The notes under the pieces are model-generated. The model was not told the DNA's origin. It saw nothing but the letters and a program-made list of their open reading frames with translations, and searched no databases. Shown piece by piece: positions 34,956-43,121 of a stretch of 64,000 bases of DNA (the stretch's first letter is position 1; each line of letters begins with the position of its first letter). Source of the stretch: VRUE01 sp963702705 (GTDB lineage: Bacteria; Actinomycetota; Thermoleophilia; Solirubrobacterales; 70-9); assembly GCA_963702705.1 (NCBI GenBank), contig CAVPDR010000002.1, positions 1,178,001 through 1,242,000 on the forward strand. The letters are read 5' to 3'. Position numbers and translations under genes: made by a program.

Positions 34956-36512
34956 GTGACGCTGGCGCTCACCGCAACCCAGATCCAGGAATTCGCCTTC
35001 GACTGGTACCCGGTATTCGGGGTCGTCTTCATGGCGATGCTGCTCTTCGTCTTCTTCCGCCTGATGCGGACGACGATGGGAACGACCAAGCCGGAGACGG
35101 TGAAGGCGAGCAAGACGGCGCCGGTGCTCTGGGACGAGGTTCAGGGCGTCGATGCCGCCAAGGACGAGCTGATGGACGTCGCCGAGTGGCTGCGCGATCC
35201 CGATCGCTTCGCCGCCCTCGGCGCCCAGCCGCCGCGCGGCGTACTGCTCTTCGGCCCTCCAGGGACCGGTAAGACGATGCTGGCGCGGGCGGTTGCCGCG
35301 CAGGCCGGCGTCGACTTCTTCGCCGCCTCGGGCTCAAGCTTTGTAGAGATGTTCGTGGGGAGGGGTGCCGCCCGCATCAGGCGGCTGTTCAAGGAGGCGC
35401 GCAAGTCGGGCCGTGCGGTGATCTTCATCGACGAGCTCGACGCCGTGGGGGGAGCGCGCAGCGGAGGCGGAGGCGATGGCGGCTCCAGCGAGCGCGAGCA
35501 GGCGCTCAACCAGCTGCTGGTCGAGCTCGACGGTTTCGAGCGCGACCCCGGCACGGTGATCGTCATCGCCGCCTCCAACCACGTCGACAAGCTCGACCAC
35601 GCGCTGCTGCGCCCGGGTCGCTTCGACCGCCAGGTGCTGGTCGCGCCGCCCGACCGCAACGGCCGCGAGGCGATCCTGCGCGCCCACGCCAAGGGCAAGC
35701 CGCTCGGCCCCGACCTCGACCTCACAGACGTGGCCCGCAAGACGACCGGGATGACCGGCGCCCAGCTCGCCAACGCGCTCAACGAGGGGGCGATCATCGC
35801 CGGCCGTGCCGACCGAAAGGCGATGGCGCGCGAGGACCTCGACGAGGCGCTGCTGCGCCAGTCGGTCGGCTCACAGCAGGCACGCCACCTGAACCAGAAG
35901 GAGCGCCGCATCGTCGCCTACCACGAGGCGGGCCACGCGCTCTGCCGCCGCCTGCTCGGCCTCGACCCGCCGGAGATCCTCAGCATCGTTCCCCGCGGCC
36001 CGGCCCTCGGCTTCGTCGGCCACTCGCCGCAGGAAGACACCTACCTCAAGTCCCGCAACGAGCTGCTCGACGAGATCGTCACCCTGCTTGGCGGCCGCGC
36101 CGCCGAGGAGGAGGTGCTTGGCAACTCCTACTCGGGCGCCGTCGACGACCTCCACCGCGTGCACGCCGTCTGCAACCAGATGGTCGTCGAGTTCGGCATG
36201 GGCGTCGCCCTCGACGCCGAGGGGGCGCCGCCGATCGCGCTGCCGACCGGGGACTACGCGCTCTCGGACCGCACTCGTCGCGATGTCGATCTGGCGGCGA
36301 TGAACCTGGCGCGGGAGGCATACCGCCGGGCTCGCGCCCTGCTCGCGGCCAACCGCGAATGCCTCGACGACCTGGCCGCGAACGCGCTCGAGCGCGAGAC
36401 GCTGACCCGCGAGGACCTCGATGAGATCTTCGCCGCGCACGATCTGAAGGAGGGCGCCGGCGCGGGAGCGCTCGCGACGGCCGCACCGGTGCTCTTCCGG
36501 GAGTCGGCCTAG
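34956..36512 (+). CDS. FtsH-like membrane AAA metalloprotease without periplasmic domain
   Basis: 518 residues from GTG 34956. One N-terminal membrane helix (about 17-36), then the AAA domain with GPPGTGKT (100-107), Asp159-Glu160 in VIFIDELDAVG, pore loop FVEMFVG and the RPGRFDR arginine finger. The zinc protease site is HEAGH (323-327) with Asp397/398 in SGAVDDLH. Typical FtsH has two helices flanking a periplasmic domain and is about 600-650 residues, so this is a shortened paralogue. It would degrade membrane or cytosolic substrates. Confidence 0.93.
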   Translation: MTLALTATQIQEFAFDWYPVFGVVFMAMLLFVFFRLMRTTMGTTKPETVKASKTAPVLWDEVQGVDAAKDELMDVAEWLRDPDRFAALGAQPPRGVLLFGPPGTGKTMLARAVAAQAGVDFFAASGSSFVEMFVGRGAARIRRLFKEARKSGRAVIFIDELDAVGGARSGGGGDGGSSEREQALNQLLVELDGFERDPGTVIVIAASNHVDKLDHALLRPGRFDRQVLVAPPDRNGREAILRAHAKGKPLGPDLDLTDVARKTTGMTGAQLANALNEGAIIAGRADRKAMAREDLDEALLRQSVGSQQARHLNQKERRIVAYHEAGHALCRRLLGLDPPEILSIVPRGPALGFVGHSPQEDTYLKSRNELLDEIVTLLGGRAAEEEVLGNSYSGAVDDLHRVHAVCNQMVVEFGMGVALDAEGAPPIALPTGDYALSDRTRRDVDLAAMNLAREAYRRARALLAANRECLDDLAANALERETLTREDLDEIFAAHDLKEGAGAGALATAAPVLFRESA

Positions 36513-36534
36513 CCGAGGTAGCATCCTCGGTACG

Positions 36535-37425
36535 GTGGCACGCCGGAGCGAAGATCCCGAGTACTACTTTCCGCCCGGCCGCTCGGTCGCGCGGCGGGTT
36601 CACGGCGAGCGTGCCGTCGGCCTGCTCTACGGCCAGCGGGCACTGCTGATCGGGGCGCTGGAGCCGCTCACCTACACGGGCACGATGCTCAGCACCGGCT
36701 CCGGCGACCGCCCCTTCCAGCGACTCGCCCGCACCGCCAAGATCCAGGAGACCGTCCTGCTCGGCACCCGCGCCGAAGCCGACAAGGCGCTGGCAGCGGT
36801 GCACCGCCTGCACGAGCGGGTCAGCGGTGAGCTCTCCGAGGCCGCCGGCGTGCATCCGCCCGGCACTCCCTACTCGGCCTTCGACCCGGAGCTGATGCTG
36901 TGGACGCTGGCGGTCATCGCCGACTCGGGGCGGGCGATGTACGAGACGATGGTGCGGCCGCTGAGCGAGGCCGAGCGCGAAGAACTGTGGCAGGACTACG
37001 TCCGCTTCGGTGAGCTCTTCGGCCTGCCCCGGAGCGAGGTCCCGGGCAGCCACCGTGAGTTCAGCACCTGGTGGGAGGAGCGCCTCTCCTCGCCCGAGCT
37101 GCAGGCGACACCGCACGGCTTGGCGATGGCGCCACTGGTCGCCTTCGAGCAGCCGGTCCCGGCGCCGGCGCGCGGCAACCTCGTCGCCCAGAACCACATC
37201 ATCAAGGGCACCCTGCCGCCGCGGGTACGCGAGATCTTCGGCATCCGCTGGAGCGCCGCCCACGAGGCCGGCTTCCGCGCGATGACCGCCGGCCACCGCC
37301 GCGGCCGCCACCTCTTCCCACACAAAGTGCGCCGCGGCCGCAACGACGTCTTCTTCGACGTCGTGATGAAGGGCGAGCGGGAACGGGGCGGCACGGTGAC
37401 GCCACAGCTGGGCGCCGGCGTCTGA
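36535..37425 (+). CDS. DUF2236 (MpaB-type oxygenase-like) protein
   Basis: 296 residues from GTG 36535. ARRVHGERAVGLLYGQRALL, RTAKIQETVLLGTRAEADKA and HERVSG belong to the DUF2236 family, which includes latex-clearing protein and MpaB-type heme oxygenases. The conserved YSAFDPELMLWTLAV and the acidic/His positions for heme contact are present. Function here is unknown; a heme-dependent oxidation of a lipid or terpenoid is the family expectation. The small zinc-finger gene follows after 3 bases. Confidence 0.85.
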   Translation: MARRSEDPEYYFPPGRSVARRVHGERAVGLLYGQRALLIGALEPLTYTGTMLSTGSGDRPFQRLARTAKIQETVLLGTRAEADKALAAVHRLHERVSGELSEAAGVHPPGTPYSAFDPELMLWTLAVIADSGRAMYETMVRPLSEAEREELWQDYVRFGELFGLPRSEVPGSHREFSTWWEERLSSPELQATPHGLAMAPLVAFEQPVPAPARGNLVAQNHIIKGTLPPRVREIFGIRWSAAHEAGFRAMTAGHRRGRHLFPHKVRRGRNDVFFDVVMKGERERGGTVTPQLGAGV

Positions 37426-37428
37426 GCC

Positions 37429-37719
37429 GTGGCGCATGGACCGGTCCAGCGGGAGCCGGTCCGCTGGTGGTCGATGCGACGGGCGCAGAACCTCAAGCCC
37501 GCCACCTACCGCTGCCCCTTCTGCGGCAAGCACCTGCCTGCCCTCAGCGAGCACGTGCTGATCGCCCCCGAGGGCGACAGCAGCCGCCGGCGCCACGCCC
37601 ACACCGCCTGCGTGCTCGCCGAGCGCAAGGCGGGACGGCTGCCGAGCGAGGAAGAGTGGCGACGTGGCCAACCGCGGCCACCGTCGCTCTGGTCGCGCCT
37701 GCGGGCCCGGCTCAGCTAG
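37429..37719 (+). CDS. Small zinc-finger-like protein
   Basis: 96 residues from GTG 37429, 3 bases after the DUF2236 gene. It has Cys-x2-Cys in TYRCPFCGKHLP and a distal His-x-His-x2-Cys (HAHTAC), likely one zinc site. The ends are basic. Probably translated with DUF2236; no specific function recognised. It ends directly at the convergent secreted-protein gene. Confidence 0.75.
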   Translation: MAHGPVQREPVRWWSMRRAQNLKPATYRCPFCGKHLPALSEHVLIAPEGDSSRRRHAHTACVLAERKAGRLPSEEEWRRGQPRPPSLWSRLRARLS

Positions 37720-38511
37720 CTACTTGAGCACTTTGCAGGGACGGAAGAAGGTGCCCTTGAGGAAGGTGCCGTCCTTGAAGGTGAATTCGCCGCGCGCCTG
37801 GAGGCGGCCGTTTTCGCAGCGGGCGTTGACGTAGCTGTGCTTCTTGCCCTTGAGGGTCCATTTGCGATCGACCGTGATGTTGCCCGAGATCGGGTGGCCG
37901 TAGCCGCCGGCGATCTTGGGGATTTTCGCTTCGGTCCGGTAGCCGTAGACACCCTTGTGGATTTTTTCGATCACGACGGGAACGATGAAAGTGGTCGCGA
38001 TCGGAACCGTCGTGAAGGCGTGGGCGAGGACGCTGTCGTTGCCGTGGACCTTGGGCCCGTTGAACAGGGTGATCGGCGACGAGACAGGGATCGGGTTCTG
38101 TTCGGGGAAGGTGACGATCGCCGAGCCGGTGCCCTCGCCGACGATCGCGTTGGGGCAGGCTTTACGGGCCGCCGGGACGGTCGTCGCCTGGAGTTTTCCG
38201 GCTGTGCAGACTTCCAGGCCGGTCGTGTCGACGGAGCCGTGCCGGTCGAATTCGAAGGTCAGGGTTTCGAGGATCGGCGGCAGTTCGCCGGACTTGGTCG
38301 AGAGTTTGCCGCCGCCGTAGATCAGGATCGGCGCATCGTGGTATCGCGGTAGCGTTTCCGGGCGGAAGCCGCCACGGCCTTCGATGATCAGGTCGCCGGC
38401 AATCAATTTCACCTTGTCGTTGTCGCGCCTCGCCTCGGCGCCCACCGCCAAGGCCAGCACGACCAGCCCGATCACCGACAGTGCCAGGAGATTCTTTCGG
38501 CGCCGTGCCAT
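37720..38511 (-). CDS. Secreted protein of unknown family, paralogue A
   Basis: 263 residues from ATG 38511 with an N-terminal export signal (LLALSVIGLVVLALAVGAEA). It aligns over its full length with the gene upstream: SPITLFNGPK, VIEKIHKGVYGYR, GYGHPISG and KGKKHSYVNARCENG are shared. Four cysteines (EVCTAGK, RKACPNA, NARCENG, RPCKVLK) are conserved in both, suggesting two disulfides. I do not recognise the family; the pattern is beta-rich. It is the second of a tandem pair. Confidence 0.8.
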   Translation of the reverse strand: MARRRKNLLALSVIGLVVLALAVGAEARRDNDKVKLIAGDLIIEGRGGFRPETLPRYHDAPILIYGGGKLSTKSGELPPILETLTFEFDRHGSVDTTGLEVCTAGKLQATTVPAARKACPNAIVGEGTGSAIVTFPEQNPIPVSSPITLFNGPKVHGNDSVLAHAFTTVPIATTFIVPVVIEKIHKGVYGYRTEAKIPKIAGGYGHPISGNITVDRKWTLKGKKHSYVNARCENGRLQARGEFTFKDGTFLKGTFFRPCKVLK

Positions 38512-38536
38512 CGCACCCAACCCCGCAAGCAGCGGC

Positions 38537-39340
38537 CTACTTGCGCACCTTGCAGGGGAGGAAGAAGTTGGCCTTCATCACCTGGCCCACGTCGGCCGCC
38601 GACGCGGGTGCTTCTTCGCGCCCTTCTTTGAAGGTGAATTCGCCCCGGACCTGGAAGTGGCCGGTTTCGCAGCGGGCATTGATGTAGCTGTGCTTCTTGC
38701 CCTTGAAGGTCCATTTCTTGCCGACTTTGGCCGAGCCGGAGATCGGGTGGCCGTAGCCGTTGACGATCGACGGGATCTTCACCTTGACCCGGTAGCCGTA
38801 GACGCCTTTGTGGATTTTTTCGATCACGATCGGGACGATGAAGGTGGTCGGCCCGGGATAGTCGAGATGGGCGTGGGCGATGATCGTGTCGTCGGGGCCC
38901 TTTTTCGGGCCGTTGAAGAGGGTGATCGGCGAGCCGACTTTGATCGGCGCCTGTTCGGGCAGCTTGACCACGGCGCTGCCGAAGCCTTCGCCGACGATCG
39001 CATCGCCGCAGGCCTTGCGGGCGGTCTTCACATCGGTGGCGATCAGTTTGCCTTTGGTGCAGACACCGAGGCCCGTGGTATCGAGCGCGCCGTGTTTGTC
39101 GAATTCGAGCACGAAGGTGTCGAGGATCGGCGGCAGATCGCCGGAGAGGGTCGAGAGTGTGCCGCCCCCGTGCGTGGTGATCGGTGCGTTTTCGTGCTTG
39201 GGCAGCGCCTTGGGGGCGAACCCGCCTTCCGCATCGATGACGAGGTTGCCGGCAACAAGATGCACGTGGAACGCATTGGCAGTGGCGGCAACGGCAAGCA
39301 GCCCCAGCACGACGATTCCGGCGACGACCTTCTTCCTCAT
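38537..39340 (-). CDS. Secreted protein of unknown family, paralogue B
   Basis: 267 residues from ATG 39340, with GGGGAAGG close upstream. Signal peptide KVVAGIVVLGLLAVAATANA. It shares the four Cys positions and the VIEKIHKGVYGYRVKVKIPS and GKKHSYINARCETG blocks with paralogue A, and has an insertion (REEAPASAADVGQ) before the C-terminal FFLPCKVRK. Tandem duplication 25 bases apart, probably one transcript. No function assigned. Confidence 0.8.
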   Translation of the reverse strand: MRKKVVAGIVVLGLLAVAATANAFHVHLVAGNLVIDAEGGFAPKALPKHENAPITTHGGGTLSTLSGDLPPILDTFVLEFDKHGALDTTGLGVCTKGKLIATDVKTARKACGDAIVGEGFGSAVVKLPEQAPIKVGSPITLFNGPKKGPDDTIIAHAHLDYPGPTTFIVPIVIEKIHKGVYGYRVKVKIPSIVNGYGHPISGSAKVGKKWTFKGKKHSYINARCETGHFQVRGEFTFKEGREEAPASAADVGQVMKANFFLPCKVRK

Positions 39341-39445
39341 ATACACCTTCCCCCTCCCGTTTCCCAGGACCCCAACGATACCGAAGGCGACACAAATGGA
39401 TGTTAAGGTCGCTGGGATTCGGCTTGGCAGCCCCGAGGCGCGGAG

Positions 39446-40072
39446 CTAGTCGGCCGGCTTGCGAGCGGAGACAAATTGCGCGAGGCCGGTCACCCGCTGC
39501 TCGATGCCGGTCATGCCGCTCGCTTCGAGCGCCCCGGTCAACTCCCTGCGATCGAAGATCCTGACGCCGGTCAGCCCGCGCACGACGCCGTTCGCCACTG
39601 CCACCGGCACGGGGCCTCGGTTGCAGCTCGAGATCAGCGCCAACCGGCCGCCCGGTGCGAGCACGCGAACGATCTCGGCCAGCGCCCGCAGCGGCTCGTC
39701 GATCAGGTAAAGCGCGGCGAGGCAGCAGGCGGCATCGAAGCTGCCGTCGCGAAAGGGCATGTCGCAGGCATCAGCGCGTACGTAGGCGACGTTTCCCGGA
39801 GCGTTGTCGCGAACGGCGACGTCGAGCATCGTCGCCGAGGCATCGAGGCCGATAACCAGGCCCTCGCCCGCTGCCGAGGCGAAATCGCGACTGAAGTTCC
39901 CCGGCCCGCAGGCGACGTCGAGAACTCGATCGCCGGGCGCGATCGAGAGCATCGCCAGCGCGATCCTGTGCTCCTCCTCGGTTCCCGGCCCGGTCAGACC
40001 CATCAGAAGCCGACCGCCGAGTGGCCGCCAGAAGCGCTGGTAGATCAGCGGCAGCGCGCGGCTCCTCATCAA
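39446..40072 (-). CDS. Class I SAM-dependent methyltransferase
   Basis: 208 residues from TTG 40072. Motif I RVLDVACGPGNFSRDFA, motif II VIGLDASATMLDVA and CDMPFRDGSFDAACCLAALY are the ubiE/Methyltransf_11 pattern. In-frame codons upstream encode DPARGYLDLLGATEAGGSAA followed by QRLMRSRALP, which is the usual N-terminus of this actinobacterial family, but no ATG/GTG/TTG occurs between the stop near 40180-40200 and 40072. Only a CTG at 40177 is available, so the start is unusual or the sequence has a frameshift. Substrate unknown. Confidence 0.8.
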   Translation of the reverse strand: MMRSRALPLIYQRFWRPLGGRLLMGLTGPGTEEEHRIALAMLSIAPGDRVLDVACGPGNFSRDFASAAGEGLVIGLDASATMLDVAVRDNAPGNVAYVRADACDMPFRDGSFDAACCLAALYLIDEPLRALAEIVRVLAPGGRLALISSCNRGPVPVAVANGVVRGLTGVRIFDRRELTGALEASGMTGIEQRVTGLAQFVSARKPAD

Positions 40073-40196
40073 CCGTTGCGCAGCGCTGCCGCCGGCCTCG
40101 GTCGCGCCGAGCAGATCGAGATAGCCCCGGGCGGGGTCCAGCTCAGCGGGGCGCCGATCCGGCTCGAAGAGCCGCAGGGCCCTGGATGTCGGCGTG

Positions 40197-41540
40197 TCAG
40201 CGAATGGTCAGCGCCTCGCGCCGTCTTTCGCGCGGGGACGTGAGAGTCAACCTATACCGGCCGGGCAGGATCTGGCGGACCGGATTAAGGACCAGCCGCG
40301 TGGTCGCGGAGCCGATGGTTGCGGTGCCCGATCCATAGAGGAAGCCGCCTTTCGCCAGCCGCGCGTGCAGCTTTCCGGGCCTCACGGGGGTCGCAACCAG
40401 CCTGCTTGTGCAGACGTGCTTTGCCGCGCCGCTCGCCCCGCGTCGACGGTGCGAGGCCTTGGCCGCCACCGCTGCTGCGGTTCGGCAGCTGACCAACTGA
40501 ACGGATCGGCTGGCCGAAGCCGGCCCCGAGCCGCCTGCTCCGCCGGTACCCGGTACTTCGCTGACCGGGATGTAGGTGAAGGAATCTGTGGAGACTTCGG
40601 GGCTTATTCCGCCGCGTGTCTCCACCCGGATTGGGACGGTGCCTTCGCCGGGGGGAGCGGTCGCGACGATTTCGTTATCCGATCGCACTTCGAATTCGGC
40701 AGCACCACACGGGGCAAGCCATCCCGGCCATGGAAAGCTGCACGTCAATTCGGTCGAACCAAAATCGACAGAATTGACGAATGCTTCAGCGATCAGTCCG
40801 AGGAACGGTGCTTCGAACCCGCGACCGTGAATTGTGACCTTGGTGCCACCGGCAGCCGAGCCGCTGCCGGGATCTACGCCCGTTAGCGTCGGGCCATAGA
40901 TGAAGGTATCGGGTGGTGTGATGTCGGGGAGATGGTAAGTATGGCTTTCGCCCTCCGGGGTCAGCACTTTGATATTGACGACGTTTTCGCCCGGCGTAAC
41001 CGGCGGGGACACGGCCGTAATCGAGCCGTCTGGGTTTTCGGAGAAGCTCGCGGCCGGAGCAGGGCCGAAATTGACTGCCGTGGCTCCTTCGAGGGCAACA
41101 CCGCTGATGGTCACGGGGGTGCCCCCGACTGCCGGGCCTCGGCGTGGCGTGATCTTACCGACCACTGGCCCATAGCTGAACTTGTCTTGGGGGCCGACGG
41201 CACTTGTGCCGTCCGGCGTGGTCACCATTACGTCCACCACCCACCAGTACCCGCTCTGCGGCGGCGAAACAGCGGTGATCGAGGTGTCCGAGTTGACCGT
41301 GAAGCTTTCGGCTGCGACTAAACCGAAATTGACTGCGGTGGCCCCGCTGAAGCCGGAGCCGAGGATGGTGACGGCCGTGCCGCCGGCTTCCGGACCGTCG
41401 TTCGGCTGGAGTTCGTCGACAACCGGACTGGCGATCGCTGCCTGCGCGCTGACGGCCAAGACCACGGCCCAAGTCACGAGCAGCCCGGCCAAGATCGGCC
41501 CGTAGACCAATCGCTGCGAACGGATTCGCCGTTTGCCCAC
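40197..41540 (-). CDS. Secreted IPT/TIG-domain protein 1 of four
   Basis: 447 residues from GTG 41540 with GAGGAG upstream. An export signal (LVYGPILAGLLVTWAVVLAV) is followed by three IPT/TIG immunoglobulin-like domains, each with the pattern P-x-x-GP-x-x-GGT-x-VTI-x-G (GPEAGGTAVTILGSGFSGAT, GPAVGGTPVTISG, GSAAGGTKVTIHG). A basic C-terminal domain (ASHRRRGA, RYRLTLTSPRERRREALTIR) follows. Likely a cell-surface or secreted adhesion/binding protein. Motif GCAACTTGTTGTCTGTG lies 69 bases upstream. Confidence 0.85.
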   Translation of the reverse strand: MGKRRIRSQRLVYGPILAGLLVTWAVVLAVSAQAAIASPVVDELQPNDGPEAGGTAVTILGSGFSGATAVNFGLVAAESFTVNSDTSITAVSPPQSGYWWVVDVMVTTPDGTSAVGPQDKFSYGPVVGKITPRRGPAVGGTPVTISGVALEGATAVNFGPAPAASFSENPDGSITAVSPPVTPGENVVNIKVLTPEGESHTYHLPDITPPDTFIYGPTLTGVDPGSGSAAGGTKVTIHGRGFEAPFLGLIAEAFVNSVDFGSTELTCSFPWPGWLAPCGAAEFEVRSDNEIVATAPPGEGTVPIRVETRGGISPEVSTDSFTYIPVSEVPGTGGAGGSGPASASRSVQLVSCRTAAAVAAKASHRRRGASGAAKHVCTSRLVATPVRPGKLHARLAKGGFLYGSGTATIGSATTRLVLNPVRQILPGRYRLTLTSPRERRREALTIR

Positions 41541-41608
41541 TTTTGTCTTTCTCCTCTGTTTGCGGCTGCAGACTTACTGGCCGAGGCTACATCCTGAACC
41601 TCAGTTAT

Positions 41609-41625
41609 GCAACTTGTTGTCTGTG
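41609..41625. promoter_or_regulatory. Shared upstream motif, copy a
   Basis: GCAACTTGTTGTCTGTG, 69 bases upstream of TIG gene 1 (minus strand, reading CACAGACAACAAGTTGC). Contains CAAC-TT-GTTG dyad. Could be an activator/repressor site or a promoter -35 region (GACAAC). Confidence 0.65.
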
Positions 41626-41640
41626 TACGACTGCTGTGGC

Positions 41641-42966
41641 TCAGCGAATCGCAACCACTTGGCGCAACGTCCCATGCCCTGAGGACAACACAAGCTTGTA
41701 TGTGCCGGGGGCAACTTCCCTCAGCGGCTCCAGTGCCATCCGCGTGCGGGAGCGGCCGACTCGAGCGATGCCGTGCGCATAGACGAGATGCCCCCGCATC
41801 AAACGCGCCGCCCATCCGCCGCCGTCGCCGATCGAGCCGATTGAACCCGAGACCAGGCGGGCGGCACAGATCTGCCGCACAACCGGTCGCGACCTACGAC
41901 GGCTTTGGAAGGTACGCGTGACTGCGCCGCAGTTGAGCAACTGCACCTTGCCGCCACTGTCTCCGAGGGGGTTCGGAGTACTCCCAGAGGCGGCGTAGGC
42001 GAACCGATCCACTGAGCTCGAGGGACTTGCTCCACCATCCGTCACCACCCGCAGGTCGACGGTGCCCGTGCCCGGTGGGACCGTCGCTGCAATCTCGGAG
42101 TCCGAGATCACCGTGAACTGCACTGGGCTACATGGATTTTGAGCGGGCCCCAGCGGCGATCCGCAGTCGAGGCTCGTTGAGCCGAATTCGACGCGATGGA
42201 CAAAGGGCCCGCAGAGACATCGGAAGAGGACCGGCGCCGATGTGAACCCGCTGCCGTGGATCGTCACCGAGCCCCCTTCCGCCGCGCCTTCGCTTGGCGT
42301 CACGCTCGTAATCGTCGGGCCGTAGGTAAAGAAACTGGCAGGCTCGGCGTCGGGGATTGTGTAGGTGGTGCTGGGACCTTCAGGCGTGGAGACGATCACA
42401 TCGGCAATCGTCTGGCCGGCAACAAACGGAGGCGCAACCGCCGTGATCGAGCCGTCTGGGTTTTCGGAGAAGCTCGATGCGGGGTTCACGCCGAAGCTGA
42501 CCGCGCTCGCCCCTGCGAGACCGAAACCGCCGATGGTTACGGGCGTGCCACCGGCCGCCGGTCCACTCGCCGGCGTCATTTCGGCGACGATCGGCCCGTA
42601 GCCGAACCGATCCTGAGGAACGACGGCGCTTGTGCCGTCTGGGGTGGTCACGGTCACGTTCGCCACCCCCCATTGCCCGCCCTGCGGCGGCGACACGGCC
42701 GTGATCGAGATGTCCGAGTTGACAGTGAAGCTTTCGGCTTCGAGTAAGCCAAATTTGACTGCGGTGGCTCCGGTGAAGCCGGAGCCGAGGATGGTCACCG
42801 CGGTGCCACCCGCCTCCGGACCGTGATTCGGCTGAAGTTCGTCGACAACCGGGCTGGCGATCGCTGCCTGCGCGCCGATGGCCAAGACCGCGGCCCAAGT
42901 CACGAGCAGCCCGGCCAAGATCGGCCCGTAGACCAATCGCTGCGAACCAGGTCGCCTTATCACCAC
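41641..42966 (-). CDS. Secreted IPT/TIG-domain protein 2 of four
   Basis: 441 residues from GTG 42966 (AAGGAGG lies about 10 bases upstream). Signal segment GPILAGLLVTWAAVLAIGAQ, then three TIG domains (GPEAGGTAVTILGSGFTGAT, GPAAGGTPVTIGGFGLAGAS, GAAEGGSVTIHGSGF). This is the most diverged of the four: its third domain and basic C-terminus (TFQSRRRSRPVVRQICAARL) differ, though the ending KLVLSSGHGTLRQVVAIR is alignable. The upstream motif is at 43032-43048. Confidence 0.85.
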   Translation of the reverse strand: MVIRRPGSQRLVYGPILAGLLVTWAAVLAIGAQAAIASPVVDELQPNHGPEAGGTAVTILGSGFTGATAVKFGLLEAESFTVNSDISITAVSPPQGGQWGVANVTVTTPDGTSAVVPQDRFGYGPIVAEMTPASGPAAGGTPVTIGGFGLAGASAVSFGVNPASSFSENPDGSITAVAPPFVAGQTIADVIVSTPEGPSTTYTIPDAEPASFFTYGPTITSVTPSEGAAEGGSVTIHGSGFTSAPVLFRCLCGPFVHRVEFGSTSLDCGSPLGPAQNPCSPVQFTVISDSEIAATVPPGTGTVDLRVVTDGGASPSSSVDRFAYAASGSTPNPLGDSGGKVQLLNCGAVTRTFQSRRRSRPVVRQICAARLVSGSIGSIGDGGGWAARLMRGHLVYAHGIARVGRSRTRMALEPLREVAPGTYKLVLSSGHGTLRQVVAIR

Positions 42967-43031
42967 TTTGTCGCCCCTCCTTCTGTGGCCACGGACTTGC
43001 CGACTGAGGTTACGGCATTTACTCGACATAG

Positions 43032-43048
43032 GCAACTTGTTGTCTGTG
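43032..43048. promoter_or_regulatory. Shared upstream motif, copy b
   Basis: GCAACTTGTTGTCTGTG, identical to copy a, 66 bases upstream of TIG gene 2. Confidence 0.65.
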
Positions 43049-43121
43049 CAGGCGAAGGGGTCACCACTTGGTGCAGCTTCCTGTCGCGTGACCGTTGTGA
43101 GCGCCCTCGATGCCGGGCGTC

